Assembly: GCA_011109175.1 (NCBI GenBank)
Contig: RDEW01000045.1
Coordinates: 45,067-109,066, forward strand
Reading direction: 5' to 3'
DNA from: Dicyema japonicum
Lineage: Eukaryota > Dicyemida > Rhombozoa > Dicyemidae
DNA length: 64,000 nucleotides
Shown: one piece after another, positions 10,458 through 22,676 of the stretch
How positions within the stretch are numbered: the first letter of the stretch is position 1
Layout of the letters: every line of letters starts with the position of its first letter
Made by a program: the position numbers and the translations under genes
Notes under the pieces: model-generated
Told to the model about the DNA's origin: nothing
Databases searched by the model: none
Seen by the model: only the letters and a program-made list of their open reading frames with translations

Positions 10458-11620
10458 CTAGATCGTCCCCGTCTTTAAGGCACTTTCCAATCCTCTGAGA
10501 TCTTCATCTAGAATAACCGGCAGTGTTGTCCTCGGCCGGCCGCGGAAACGAGAAGCTTCTAAGACAAAATACTCCTCCATTGCTATGTTGGCAGGGGTCC
10601 CCATATCGTGGCGGAGTATGTGTCCAAACAGCCTCCATCTTGAGTCAGTAATATCACATGATTTTGGCTCAGTTCCTGTTCTCTTGTATATGATTTCGGA
10701 CGGCATTTTAAAAAAGCTTTGGAAAAAAGGAGTGCTCGGAGATGACTTCTGTGAAAAAAATTCAACTTTTCGAGTTCCTGCCCTGTATATGCCCATGTAC
10801 CGGTATTATATAATTGGATTGGCCTCACTAGGGCATTGTATAGTTTCATTCGAGTTTTAGGTCAAGCCCTTTGTGCAGAAGCCAGGTCTTCTTCATTTTG
10901 TTGAAAGCGACATTAGTTAGTGTCTTCCTTCGTGTTGTATCTTCGGTGTCACCGAGAAGGGATCCTAGTTTTTTGATCTACGCCAGTGTTCCTCGGTCCT
11001 TTCCTCACTTCTTTTTAGCTCCGTGATTTCGGTTTTGTTTGTGTTTACTTTTAATGACCACTCAGCCATTTTATCAGGCATTTTCTCCAAAAGTGCAATT
11101 AACTCTTATTTGTTATTCAAAATAAAGTCCACGTCATCTGCATATGCTATTATGCTCTTTCCTTCTCCGATATGAGGCTTCAAGTCTCGTAGAGCTGCCT
11201 CCAGATAAATAATACACAAAATCGGGGATAATGGATCTCCTTGAGGGGTCCAATTGCCGTTTCAAATGTCCTCGAAAAAGCTTTCCCAGTCCTGACTATA
11301 AAACTCGTGTCCGTAAAGAGTTTCCTGACCATCCTAATCGTTGAGCCTTCCAAGAAGTGCTCCAGTATTTGCAGCAGCTTGTTCCGGTCGACGGAATCAA
11401 AAGTCTTTGACATATCAATTCCCAGAATGGTTGTCGTTATTTTAAATTTTTGAACAGTCGCTCTTTTCCATTTGTGGCTCCATATAACATTTGACGTTGA
11501 TCTCTTTTTGCGGAAGCCACTTTGATAAGCCGACAGGTAAGAGTCTAGGCGTCCCTTCATTTTTTGAAACGTAATATTGGCTAGTATCTTCCGTAATGTG
11601 TTGGTTAATACCACTGGTCT
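10458..11620 (-). mobile_element. Non-LTR retrotransposon, RT to C-terminus
   Basis: The minus strand gives a long degenerate RT: YQSGFRKKRSTSNVIW and ILGIDMSKTFDSVDRNKLL (finger and palm with first catalytic Asp) near 11350-11500, AYADDVDFIL near 11130, then ELEKLNFFHRSHLRALLF, RWRLFGHILRHD and RGRPRTTLPVILDEDL at the C-terminus. The order is that of a CR1/Jockey/I-like ORF2. The endonuclease part is missing and frameshifts are frequent. Confidence 0.85.
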
Positions 11621-11639
11621 TAGGTTCTCAACTTTCCCC

Positions 11640-12385
11640 GATTTTTTGTTTGGCTGGTGTTCTCCTATGCAGATAATATTATGTTGGCTTCACGAGATCA
11701 GAACATCCAAAAGGCCACAGAAAGAATACAAATTAACCTGGACATGCTTAATGCCTAGATAATAGAAAACCGGCTCGTGGTGAATGCAGAGAAGTCGTCT
11801 ACGTCACTTTTTTACCTCTGACAAAAAATTGGGAAGGAAGACAGTCACCTTGAAATTAAACAAGGTCGGCATCCCTTTCAACAGATGTCAAAGGATTTTG
11901 GGTGTGACAATTGATATGCATGTCTGTCTGACACCACACGTAGAAAACATTCTATTGAAATGGGAGAAGAAACTGAACGTATTGAAAAATTTTTCGGGAA
12001 TATAGAAGAGTGGTACTCACCCAGTTCTAATGAACGTGTACAAACAGTACATCGAGCCATGTTTCTCATATGCATGTGCCTCGTGAAGACCGTCCATATC
12101 TTGGACAAATATAAGGAAAATTGAGGAAATGCAAAAGAGTGCTTGCAGAGTAACAGAGCGTTGGATTTGTGAAGATCACCGAATCGGACCTACGCCTCTA
12201 GAGGTCCTTATGAGACAAGACTCCAGATCACAGGAAGGTGGCCCTGAAAATTCAGTCAGCCGTCCTGTACGTTCATGCGCGGACACGAAGGAAGAACACC
12301 TGGCAAAGATGAGGTCTCTGTTGGAATGCATCGGAATCACGTAAGAATTAGTTTGGTTTTACCGTGGTCTTGGGTTAAATAAAAA
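11640..12385 (+). mobile_element. Non-LTR retrotransposon 3' part, family B
   Basis: The plus strand continues from the ADD-proximal region (RDQNIQKATERIQINLDML) through FTSDKKLGRKTVTLKLNKVG, RILGVTIDMHVCLTPHVE and YKQYIEPCFSYACAS to a 3' UTR ending GTTTTACCGTGGTCTTGGGT plus AAATAAAA. The same 3' end is found at 50455-50483 and, inverted, at 59545-59580. The copy meets the minus-strand element head-on at about 11630. Confidence 0.85.
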
Positions 12386-12399
12386 AATAAAAAAAACGG

Positions 12400-13690
12400 G
12401 GAGAACGTTTCTGTGAACACATGGTCGAATTCTACTGCGTAATCTATTTCGTGATAGTCTCATAAACTATGTGGTCTGTTGGAAAAAGAGATTATTTATT
12501 GACTGACAATCTCATATGGATGTCATCTTTTTTATCGGATTCTAATACTCGCTATAAAAAATTTACACGCGGTTAAATAGCAAGAGAATGATTCCATATG
12601 AAATAGTTGCTATTAAGAAGTTTGTATGACTACCAATTTTGCCGGAAATTTTTAATCCAGTATATGATCCACCTATATTGATATTGCAACGGTCCACATG
12701 CTCGAGAATATGCAAAAAACGTTGTTTAAAATTACCAATCGAATAAACATCAATATGACTAACAAATAATGCAATGAGCTGCACAATTAGCAAGTAGACA
12801 GAATCATATTATCCATAATTTTATACGTTCTGATCTGCTTGGACTATACATCCATTATAAGTAACCTTTTCTAACACATACGGTGCACTACCGATCATCA
12901 ATAATCCCCTTAAAATATATTGATTCTGTCATAAAAATAGGATTAGAAATCGAGAAACAGCTTAATAGCTATACAATGGTTGAGAAATGCTGCCATGTTA
13001 CTGGTTATTATGATAAATCAAAAAAAGGAACCCAAGGGAGAACGCCTGCCTGTACAGACCAAATCCATCCTCCAATAGTCCATTACAGGCTTCTGCTTCC
13101 GAAGAGAGGTGGAGAAGTAGGTCCACCCTCTTTCATTTTCGTCACACGCCCTACCGTCGCGGACATCACTTCATTCTTAGGCTGAATATTTTTCATAATG
13201 GAAATCTTTGAGTGAGCCAAGGAGAAGGTAAAAAGATTCTTTTCAACAACTTTGTTGTGCCAAAAGTATTCGTTACCTCACGGGTTGAACCGGTCAAGGA
13301 GAATTGATCTCCGCTGAAAAGTAAGCCATTCTGATTTGAACAGAATCGTAGAAAACTAAGAAATCTTTCTACCAAGTAGGCAAAATTCCTATTTTCTCGT
13401 TTTCCCATTTATTTTTACCAAAAAGTTATTTATTGTTAAAAATTATTAACCGCAGAATGACGTAGGAACTGAAGATAATGCGCATCCGAAAAACGATGGA
13501 ATCGCTGATGCCATTTGAGGAGATTCAAAAGGATAGACGATTTCTATTAATAGCTTCTCTCCTTCTATTAGCGAAGTAGACATTTGTGCAACAGAGGCAC
13601 ATCACCACCTTACAACCAAGTAACCACTTGGCTAACTTCTGAAAGGACACACCATAATTATTCTAAAGGGATGAGAAAACAATTGGGGAT
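12400..13690. other. Intergenic, no supported gene
   Basis: Several short frames occur, but none has a domain or credible start. A minus-strand frame at 12563-12793 has hydrophobic ends but begins at TTG with a stop just upstream. Confidence 0.35.
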
Positions 13691-13699
13691 CTATTAAAG

Positions 13700-13990
13700 C
13701 CAAAAATGAAAAAAAATGCTAAAATTATCTGAAAGAGAATCACGCCTATCGTCCGAGATCCGTCAATTATATCAACTCATATCAGCTAATGCTATATTTA
13801 ATCTTATGCCTTTCAGTCTCGGACCTAGGTCATGATCTAAGCAAGAAGAGAATCAGAAGAGAAGGAAGTACTTGTTTGTCCCATTTGATGTTGAAATGGC
13901 AAGAATCCTGGCTCACAAGCGGAAAATCTACTCCGTCGGATCGGCTTGATAAACCAAAGGGTCACCAAGGATCCACGTGAGACTGATGGC
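13700..13990 (+). mobile_element. RLE-type LINE C-terminal fragment
   Basis: In shifting plus-strand frames one reads KRRKYLFVPFDVEMARIL and a later V-x-K-D-P-R-E-T-like remnant. This is the post-nuclease segment of LINEs with a restriction-like endonuclease domain, and it faces a better preserved copy at 14105-14620. Confidence 0.55.
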
Positions 13991-14104
13991 TTCGAGAGCA
14001 TATCTCGATAACTATTATTAGAAGAAACTCATCTTAGAAAAATACAAAAATATTTTGTGGTTTTTTTTTTTATTTTTATTTTATTATCATTTTATAAATT
14101 AAAT

Positions 14105-14620
14105 CAATTAATTAATAATTAAATTAAGGCATCTGAATGGCCATGCTATTTCCCCTAACAATAGCCAACGAGATACGTTCTCGGAACCAACCAGTCTCTC
14201 GCGGATCCTTGGTCACAGCTTGAATCATGGAGCCGATCTTACGAACCAACTCATCTGCTTGGGGGCCAAGGATTCCTGACGTTTCCACTGCGAATGGAAC
14301 AAAAAGATACTCCTCCGAAATTCTCTGGTACTTCCTCCTCTTTCGTTCCTCGGCCTACTTTGAAGCATGTCCTGGGTCTGAAGCAGAAGTAACCAAATTA
14401 GACGGGGAATAAGTATCAACACACGTCGCGTCCCAGATCAGGTTTCGTCCGTTAGCGAATGGAAAAGTCGTCATCCCATCAGGGCGTTTTCTATCGTTTC
14501 GGGAAAGACCAGCAGGTTCTAACAGGCAATTGTGTCCAGCAGAGGCAAGGGAATTCTTTAATGTCATGTTAAGACAGGAGTGCCTGGGATCATCTTGCAT
14601 GACAAGGATTTTGTGGTTTA
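14105..14620 (-). mobile_element. LINE 3' end with restriction-like endonuclease domain
   Basis: The minus strand reads, in order, LEPAGLSRNDRKRPDGMTTF, NGRNLIWDATCVDTYSPSN, AEERKRRKYQRISEEYLFVP, FAVETSGILGPQADELVRKI, DPRETGWFRERISLAIVRGN. The RPDG...IWDxTxVDT spacing is the PD-(D/E)xK-like nuclease core found at the C-terminus of R2/NeSL-related and similar LINEs. One frame-changing lesion separates the halves. Related pieces lie at 26945-27120, 46130-46740 and 47080-47745. Confidence 0.8.
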
Positions 14621-14624
14621 AACG

Positions 14625-14957
14625 GAAAATCTAAAAATATTTCATTTTTGGGCCCAAACGGAGGTAAAATGATAGAGTTCATAAAGATCGGTCCCTATGT
14701 TGGTAGAGGTCGAAATCTCAATGTCAAACTGAGATTTTAAAGATAAATTCGTGGTTAGGGACCACGAGTGCTGGTCCCCAGGTTAGAATAGATCGAAATT
14801 GTCATTTCTTTATTAATCTTAATAGCTGATTAACATAAAGAGGGGGATGAAAACTTCCAAGGAATTATAGGGGATGTATTTTTTTCAAATTTTGAAAATT
14901 AAAGAATTTTGATTATAATTGATAAAATAGTTAAAATTTTAAAATTTAAATTTTTAA
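14625..14957. other. Upstream region of ABCB7
   Basis: AT-rich sequence directly 5' of the ABCB7 start codon. No promoter motif can be assigned. Confidence 0.35.
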
Positions 14958-17062
14958 ATGTTTTCGAGAATTGTTGTTCTAAGAAATGGTCTTAATAACA
15001 ACAAATTCGGGGTACGTCTGTAAAAATAGTGTAGTTGAGGGTGATCAGCACTCGAGCCAAAAAGAGGATTAATTTTGTATACATTGTTCGTAAACTTGTC
15101 CCCTATGTGTGGCCTAAGGACAGAAAAGTGAGAATACGCGTCATAGGAGCTGTTTCATGCTTATTGGCGGCCAAGGCAATAACCATTCAGACTCCTTTTA
15201 TATTCAAACTCATCATTGATAAACTCAACCTCCGTTCAGAGTCCTTCATTGCCCTCTCCGTTGCCGGTCTTGTCATTGCCTGTATATCCGCGGTTATTCA
15301 TTATAGATGGGATCTCCCGCATCTCCTCCCAACTATTCTCAGATCTCCGCCTTGCCATATTTTCGAAGGTCTCCCTTACGAGCATAACCACCGTCAATAT
15401 GAGAGTGTTCAAACATTTGATGCATCTCGACATGGCCTACCACACTAACAAGCAGACCGGGGCTGTTGTACGAATTATTCAGAGGGGTTCTAGTGCAATT
15501 CAAACTATCCTTACCCACGTGGTCTTCAATATGTTTCCTCTAATACTGGAGACTCTGATTGTGTCGGGAATTTTGGTTGATGGTCCCATATATGTAGAAA
15601 TACAAATGTGGAACCATGACTGCCCTCGCCAGTGTGACTTGTATTGCCATGTACTTTGTTTTCACCCTCGCAGTCACTCAGTGGAGGTGATTCAATATCC
15701 TAAACCTCAGATTAACCTATCGGAAGCGGATGAACGAGGCTGAAGCTGATGCGGGTAACAAAGTGGTGGAATCGCTGCTGAACATTGAAACTGTCAAGGT
15801 AGAATTGATGGCTCACTATAGTACCACGCAAATGAAGATTATGAGGCCGAGCAGTATGGCAAGACCCTGAAAGCTCTACAGGATGCCTCCCACAAGACTT
15901 CGTGGAGTCTGGCGTTCCTCAATGTTGGACAGAACATCATCATTTCCTGTGGGATGACTGCTATCATGCTCATGTCTGTCTCACAGATACAAGCTGGTGC
16001 TTTTATTCGGTTACACAAGGACTTCTCACGATTGGGGATTTGGCTATGATCAACGGACTGTTGTTCCAACTTGCAATGCCCTTAAACTTCCTGGGAACTG
16101 TTTACAGGGATCTTCGACAAGCAACCACGGACATTGAGGCCCTATTTGATCTCCTAGCCCTCAAATCACAGCACACAGTAGATGTTTAAGCAATTTAGTT
16201 CTTCTGTGACAAACCTTTGCAGTCTACCCACTCTTCTTCCATAATATTTGACAACGTGCACTTCAAATATGACGAAAACGGTGAGAACGTCATGGATGGA
16301 GTTTCTCTGCACATTCCTGGTGGTACCTCAGCTGCTATTGTCGGTACGAGTGGATGTGGGTTGTCCTTCTTTCTCATATTCAGCAAATCTACCGTGGCTA
16401 AGCTGCTATTTAGACTATATCATCCTCAATCTGGGGGTATTTTCATTGATGGACAAGATATTTCGTCAGTTTCCCTCACAAGTCTCCGTTCCGCGATATC
16501 GTTAGTACCTCAGGTTTGCGTAATCCGTGATTTAAGGATTGTATTCTGTTTAATGATTCCATTCGGAACAATATACTGTACGGAGATTTAAGTGCTAATG
16601 ACGAAGCCTTGGGGAATGCGTTCAAACTGGCGGGGATAGACAAATTGGTGGAAAGTTTACCCGATCACTACGACACTATGGTGGGGGAAAGGGGGGTAAA
16701 ACTATCTGGTGGAGAAAAACAGCGGATTGCCATCGCTAGAGCACTTGTTGGAAGACCTCGTATTGTTGTCTGTGATGAGGCAACTTCTTCCCTTGACGCC
16801 ATGAATGAACAGGTTCATACACGTGGTTATAGTGCAGAATATTGCGAGAGCTATCAGAAGGGGTACACGTGGAAGGACTACTCTAATAATTGCACACCGA
16901 CTATCTACAATTATGCACGTTGATAAAATATTCGTAATGAGTGGGGGACGAATAACTGAGGAGGGAACTCATTGGGAGCTCATTTCCAGTCCAGACAGCC
17001 TGTACCGGCATTTATGGGCAATTCAGAATGATTCCTCTCAATTTAGTGAAATTCACAAATAA
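14958..17062 (+). CDS. ABCB7: Mitochondrial ABC exporter, ABCB7/ATM1 family
   Basis: Half-transporter of the inner mitochondrial membrane that exports a sulfur/iron-sulfur precursor for cytosolic Fe-S assembly. The ATG at 14958 opens an Arg-rich, acid-poor leader ([12 protein letters not shown]), as expected for mitochondrial import. The transmembrane half contains family-typical [14 protein letters not shown] and [12 protein letters not shown]. The nucleotide-binding half has Walker A GTSGCGKST, Q-loop SLVPQ, signature [15 protein letters not shown], Walker [13 protein letters not shown] and H-loop IIAHRLST. Ten introns fit exactly: 15012-15034, 15282-15306, 15576-15597, 15687-15710, 15799-15821, 15997-16019, 16184-16222 (39 nt), 16360-16383, 16514-16536, 16813-16837; all except the 39-nt one are 22-25 nt. 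No frame correction is needed. The human-type Cys-rich C-terminal tail is absent. Its stop is 22 bp from the converging PPOX stop. Confidence 0.95.
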
Positions 17063-17084
17063 CATTTTCTTAATTTGAACACAG

Positions 17085-18654
17085 TTATTTATTAGTTAGT
17101 ATTGTAAGGTCGCTGACTACTTTATGAACGTGGTGGACAATACCAGGCACATCAACGTAATTAAGGGATCCCCCAACCAGAGTTAGTGGCCACTTCTTTC
17201 TCTTGATGTGATCAGTAATGTCCTGTATTCGCTTGACGTGTCCTATTGAGTAGAGTGGGAGACAGTTCTAGCTATTTGTAGAGAAACAACCCGTTTGTCG
17301 TCGAATGTCATCCAAGCTGGCTGTGTTTTTATGTTTAAATGCTTCCTTAAATACATCAGGGTCTTGTCGGCCAATTTTTGCTCAAAGTCTTGGTCGTTGA
17401 GTAACTTTCCGTTGTATAAAAACTGATATATAACCGAAATAAGAACTGAGAGTTGTTCCGATCCATGCTTTTGATGGTACAGTCTCTGTGGTGGAAAAAT
17501 CCGTGAATTAAACGTGACTCCATATAATTCATCGGATTCACATTCGGGACCAAGTAACCGAATCCCTTGAATAAATAACAAATCAACATCGTAGGCAAGT
17601 CGAACATTTTCAAGGCCAACATCAACCACAGCCATGTCGATCGTTTTCACTGACTTCAACATCTCCGCGAACTCGTCATTCCCAACAAGATCCGTTAGGT
17701 CCTCACTAAATAGATCAAAGTACCCGAGAGGTAAATCGAGGAGAAGACGTAATCAAAGTCCTCAGATTCGTCATTTTTGAGATTCAACTTTATTTTGTCT
17801 TCAGAAAGTTCCATCTTCTCAACCGAAGTGTTGAGTGAGCACTCAACTCCGCATTTGTCCACCAAATAAGATCTCAGAGCACGTGGCAGTTGATCAAGTC
17901 CTTCCTTAAACGTAAATGCAGCCCATTTTTCAGCCAAACTCCTCCTCCACAACGATGAGTTGACCGTTTCTATTTTGCTATAAAACGACCCCCTCAAAAG
18001 TCCACGAATTATTGACCCTCCCCCGCTGATAGTGGCCTTACAAATGTCAGGAAATGCAGCCTCCATACTTAGTTCCGTACTCGAGGCTCCAAATATCCCC
18101 CGGCATAAGGAACTGATCATATAGTCAGAAAATTCATCCCCAAATCGAGTCCGAAAAAAATCATCAACTGTAGCGTCCACGTGATTGTTGGTGGAGAGAA
18201 AATCTTTCATCATATACTTCATTAGCGGTGAAGTGAGGGGACTATATGTGGCAAAAAGAGAAGTCAGTCCCGAAATGGTTTAAGAACAACAACCACGTGG
18301 AATTAAATGGAGTTTATCCCCACACAGATGAATCTATTCTGGGCAGAAGTACTTGTCAGGGTGGAGAACACAATGTCGTCACTAAGTCCTATTTGCTCGA
18401 CCTTTAATAAATATTGGAATGAACAATTTGAAAAAGGTCCGAGACTCTCTTATTGGTTGCCCTAATAGAATGGGGACCTTTTTCAAAATTCTGATTTACT
18501 GTATCTATCCATCCCCCAACTTTGTGCCTTTTTTCAAATATTTTGATCTACGCTGAAATGCCAGTCTAACCTTTGCCATTGGGAGTGCTCGGTTTAGATA
18601 ATATGCGGCAGAGAGCCCAGATATCCCTGCTCCAATGATTCCTACTTTCGCCAT
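17085..18654 (-). CDS. PPOX: Protoporphyrinogen oxidase
   Basis: FAD enzyme of the outer face of the mitochondrial inner membrane that makes protoporphyrin IX, the penultimate haem step. MAKVGIIGAGISGLSAAYYL is the Rossmann FAD site. HKVGGWIDT, SAQNRFI, SSLCRGIFGASSTELS, EGLDQLPRAL, GFGYLVP, YSIGHVKRI and LTLVGGSLNYVDVP follow in family order over the full length. Introns: 18548-18570, 18402-18424, 18270-18293, 17566-17587, 17423-17446, 17268-17290 (22-24 nt). The 18270-18293 intron would end in GG instead of AG. One base must be added at three runs (18318-18321, 17733-17735, 17546-17548) to keep frame. The same kind of one-base loss occurs in neighbouring essential genes, so I favour base-calling error over a pseudogene, without excluding decay. 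Confidence 0.92.
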
Positions 18655-18879
18655 CGTTATTTAAAACAACTCCGATAATATTCTTGTCTTTAATCCACCA
18701 AAAAATTAAGAAACAACACCATTTTTAAAATAATTTTTATGTATTTTAATTTATGTAAAATTCTTAAATAAAATAATTTAAATTTTAATTTTGTGATAAT
18801 TAAATTAAATAATAATATCTTAGCTCTGTGCGTCATTCTAGATACGATATCCCCTAAAGATCTATAACCGTAGCAAATC

Positions 18880-19160
18880 TCACGAACTACCGACCAATTT
18901 TTTGAAATCAAGATGGAGGCTCATTGGATACTCCTGCAAATACTGCAATGGAAACTTACTTTAGGTAACGGGAGGATCACTCCGTGGAAGGTCAAGAGCT
19001 ACACTAGCATCTATTTGAACCAGCAACTGGAAAATATCGGAAAGAAACTTGAAAAAGCAGAAAACCTTGACTACTTAAGAGAAAAAACAATAATCGTTGC
19101 TAGGAAGAGGATAATTAACAAAATTGTTATGAACGTGGCACAAGGGAAGCTTAATTAACT
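18880..19160 (+). mobile_element. Non-LTR retrotransposon C-terminal fragment
   Basis: The plus strand contains SRWRLIGYS, a degraded LFGHILR block, then LRGRSRATLASI and NIGKKLEKAENLDYLREKT, the terminal blocks of the LFGHILR-type elements. It is frameshifted and 5'-truncated. Confidence 0.6.
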
Positions 19161-19164
19161 TATT

Positions 19165-21030
19165 GACTTCTCGTGGGGTGCTTAAAATAACAACAATAAA
19201 TATTGTAAATTAGTAAAATTTGTGTGATTCTTAGCTAATTGTGCTATTCATTGAATTTGTCTCAAATAGGATTAATCAGTTTTACAATTCTTAAAAGTTA
19301 GAGAAAGAACGCATTCAGGGGGTAATGCGTTCTCAATTATGAGAGCAGCCAAAAGTTGTTAGTTTTTAAATTTATTTTAATTTTAAAAAATAGTTCAATT
19401 TCGTTAGTTGTTAACATTTAAACAAAATCTCGTTAATGAAAACTGTCTAAACCGAAAATAAAGCAACAAAAACTGCATCCCTGATTTAAATACCACTTGT
19501 AAAAAATATCTAAAAATCAATAATTTAAAATAAAATGTAAATTATATTTTTGACATCTAATCAAGCTATGAGCCCAGGGGTGTACCCGAGTTAGAAGAAA
19601 CCGAAACTTTGCTTTAACAAAAACAGGCTAAAACTTTTGGGGATCAAATACCACTGTGTGAACAGGTCCGTGGGTAGAAGTAGTCGAAACCCCATAAAGT
19701 ATATCGTTTAGTTAAAAAGACCTTGAATTTCAAATTAATTATAATTTTTTAATTGATCCACCAGATTGGGACGAGGCGTGGGGAGGATAAAAAAGGGTGT
19801 GGCAGCCTTTTTGTGTCATAGTTTTTGTTTGTTCAATCAACTTTGAAATTTGGTTGGAACAATCGGTAAATCCGATATTAAAAAATTATACAGTCCGACC
19901 CCGAACTGATGCAAAAATTTCTCAATTTTTAGTTTTTTCAAAAATAAGGGTCTTCTGAAAAGCTTAATAAAAAAGGTCTTCAAAAGCTAAATAAAAAATG
20001 TAGAAAAATCTTTCATTTTGAAAAATCTGTTATTTTGTTATTTTTTCGTAGTGAATGCACAATATCTGTTTTAAATCTTTTTAAGAACATTTTATGAGTT
20101 TCTTGTTCGACTACATTGATGTGCATTGTCAAGCACGTGACTCCGTAATCTATATATCTGGCTGTTATCTTTTTCAGATAACCTGATTATTGATATTTTT
20201 TGCTATCATGTTGTTTTCTAGTGTCATAAGTTAAACTTAGTCTTACCAAAAACAATTTCGTATGTCTGATTTATTTGTTCCAGGCCACAAATAGACGAGT
20301 TGTATTATCTATCAAAGTCTTTATTAGAATACGTGTTCGCAATTTTGCAAACAATAAGTTTTAATGTTACCGAAAACCTTTGCATCTCAGAGAACAAACT
20401 TCCTTATTTAATAGGACCCATTACCAAAATTGACGTATAGCAGTTTTTAAATAAGATCTCCTCTCCTTTCAGTCCGACTTCCTTTAGAGATGCTACACTT
20501 TTAATATTTATACAGATCTGACTGTATTTCCATGTATATTATGTCACCGTCCGTACGTGGAACTCCACAAGAACCAATCAAAATAAAAATTAGTTCTCTG
20601 GATAAATCAGAAATTTCTGAGTTGAATGGTGTAATTTTTAGTTAAAATCGTTAATATTTATAAACATAAAGTAGCAAAAAAATCAGTCAATATGAATAGA
20701 GTGTTATTTTAATAATATTTTATTATTCTTAATTAACAAAAAACGTTATTAATATTTAAAAATAAAAAAATTATTTATTTCTGCTTGGTTTTAAGCTTCA
20801 AGTTGAACATGGATGAGTTGCGTCAGATAATTGAATATCTAAAAATCGATATCTGATGCGTCGATTTCAAGAAAGAGTAAACAGCGCAGCATTTGGAGAC
20901 TAGCCTCATTGCTAGTTTTTAGAGGACGATAAAGTTCAGAAACTGTTTTCTCAGAGAAATTTGTAACAGGCTAAATGTTAAACATATTTTTGGACGACAA
21001 AGAGCACCGTGGGTTCAAGGCCAGGTAGAG
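19165..21030. other. AT-rich intergenic, little content
   Basis: Mostly AT-rich non-coding sequence. At 19300-19350 a segment related to 41240-41290 is the minus-strand coding trace AALIIENA of an RT linker, so a small retrotransposon scrap is present. I see no host gene. Confidence 0.4.
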
Positions 21031-21039
21031 AGGTATCAT

Positions 21040-21532
21040 TTATATGATAATGTATAGGTTAAATCAATCTTTTAAAAGATGGTTATCATCCGTTTCTTCT
21101 ACTGATGGAACTCTGGAAAAATATCAAGTCTGGAGATCACGACCATTAAACATGCTCCTTTCAAAATATAATGGAGCGGATTATCCGCCAGAAATATCTG
21201 ATGAACGCTTAAATAGATTACTACAGTATGAAGAAGACGAAGACCTATCTTTGTCACGGGATTCTGCACTAAGGCATACTTTGGTAGCTGCAGAAAAAAT
21301 GCGAAAGAAAAGAAGATGGAAAATGATGAAAAATCGTTGAATGTAGGAGACAGAGTCATTCTACGAATGGACTGTGACTACAATTAAACAACGAAAAAAG
21401 GTCAATTATAGAGCATTTGGACACTACAGTTTATCTAGCAGTGGATATACAAGAAAGTATGGTCCACATAGATGGTGGCAACTCGGAAATAATGATAGTC
21501 CACCAAAGCAGAGTTAGAAAATTATTTTAAAT
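21040..21532 (+). pseudogene. Integrase C-terminal remnant of a gypsy/Ginger-type element
   Basis: The plus strand first reads YNGADYPPEISDERLNRLLQ and ALRHTLVAAEKMRKK. After frameshifts it continues as KSLNVGDRVILRMDCDYN and HLDTTVYLAVDIQESMVHID, ending VHQSRVRKLF stop. A Lys-rich linker followed by VGDRVxLRM is the usual pattern of integrase C-terminal domains. Catalytic parts are missing. Confidence 0.5.
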
Positions 21533-21559
21533 GACTTTCCATTCAAGAAATATTTTTTA

Positions 21560-22010
21560 ATCTTTTTGGCTTAATGTGGGGAATAGATTAAGTTGTTGAT
21601 TAAAAATGAGATAAGGTTTTGAGTTGATGTTAGATGTGATGTTAGATATTGATTTAGCGCTATTTTTAGGAAAGGGATTTGAATTTGTCAAAGTTATGGT
21701 TAAAATTAGACATGGTTAAGGGATAGGTTTTATGATATTTTTAGGTTTAAGAATAAAAATTACGGTTTATATTTAGGGTTATGGGTTATAGATTAGGGTT
21801 TGTGTTAGAGATTAAGGATTAGGTTTGGGTTAGGGAATAGGTATAATTTGGGTTATGAACTCGGTTAATGTTTGAGATTAGGGTTTAGGTTTGAATAGGA
21901 GTTTTAACGGTATGGAACTAATTTTAGTTAGTAAAGGAAATAGCGAAGAAAAGAATATTTTTTTGATATTAAAAGTTAATTTTTGTTTAGTTTTTTATTT
22001 AAATGTACGG
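21560..22010 (+). repeat. Dispersed repeat with telomere-like G-rich core, copy 1
   Basis: A conserved left arm (GATTTGAATTYGTCAAAGTTAT) leads into about 200 bases of degenerate GGTTAGGG-like units (GGGTTATAGATTAGGGTTTG and similar). The segment is closed by a shared right arm containing ATATTAAAAGTTA and TTTAGTTTT. The same arms and core occur at 27870-28430. Confidence 0.65.
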
Positions 22011-22319
22011 CGTAGTTCTACGTACGGACGTGACATTATATTTTTTAATTTTGATTTAACTTCTTGGACATACCCTTGCTAAATTTTTAAGACAAATTTA
22101 AAAATTAAGAATTATCACCCTAAATTTCCACCCAAATGGGGGTTTTTCATTATTACTATTAAAATGATAAAATCTACACAAAAAAGAGGTTTCCTCGCAG
22201 TTTGGGTTTCCCCAAAACGAGGCCAGAGTGTAATAGCTACAACAACAGTGACCTACGGAGGTGGCGATGGTTACGAATGACCATCGTTCGTGGGGATGGA
22301 CACTATTAGACATACCTGA

Positions 22320-22676
22320 TACAAAATCTAATATAAAAAATCTGGATTTTCGTCACGTGGCGCCATGTGGTACTGCGTGGTTAATTGGTTGAAGTTTTCT
22401 GTTTTGTTTTTCTATTCTTTTTCTCTTCTATTAGAGTGGCGTCATATGATCCACCTGTCTAGGTGACGCGCAGCGCCTGGTTGACACAAAAAAGGATCAT
22501 TTGCTCTCCCCCACTCTACTGGAGGGGTTTCCACAACTGCAACTATGGACGTCTTACCCTTTATGTTGATTCCTGATAGACTCTGTTTCTGTAGAAGTGG
22601 AAACTGGATACACTTGACTGATTATTTACTTTTCTTCTTTCTCGGTGAATCCGGGGTTAATAATAAATAAATATGG
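22320..22676 (+). repeat. Short dispersed element R2, copy 1
   Basis: About 350 bases shared with 45770-46075: GCCACGTG-type start, TTAGAGTGGCGTCAT, GGATCATTTGCTCTCCCCCA, GGAGGGGTTTCCACAACTGC, ending TATCCGGGGTTAATAATAAA. Partial relatives are at 61665-61770 and 62420-62490. No coding capacity. The AT-rich tail suggests a SINE or solo retroelement end. Confidence 0.7.

Noticed and set aside
12563-12793. Small secreted protein with hydrophobic ends on the minus strand
   Set aside because: The frame begins at TTG, the nearest ATG is followed by a stop, and no splice model restores it.
17085-18654. PPOX as a pseudogene
   Set aside because: Its lesions are one-base losses in homopolymers, the same pattern as in eL13, SCYL1, KDSR and NOM1. 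Motifs are conserved to the C-terminus. A base-calling cause is simpler, although the GG acceptor stays unexplained.
19307-19350. Hairpin-like motif shared with 41233-41285 (TCTCAATTATGAGAGCAGC), first taken for a structured RNA
   Set aside because: Both sites are the minus-strand coding trace AALIIENA of an RT linker in family C retrotransposons, so the similarity is explained by shared coding sequence.
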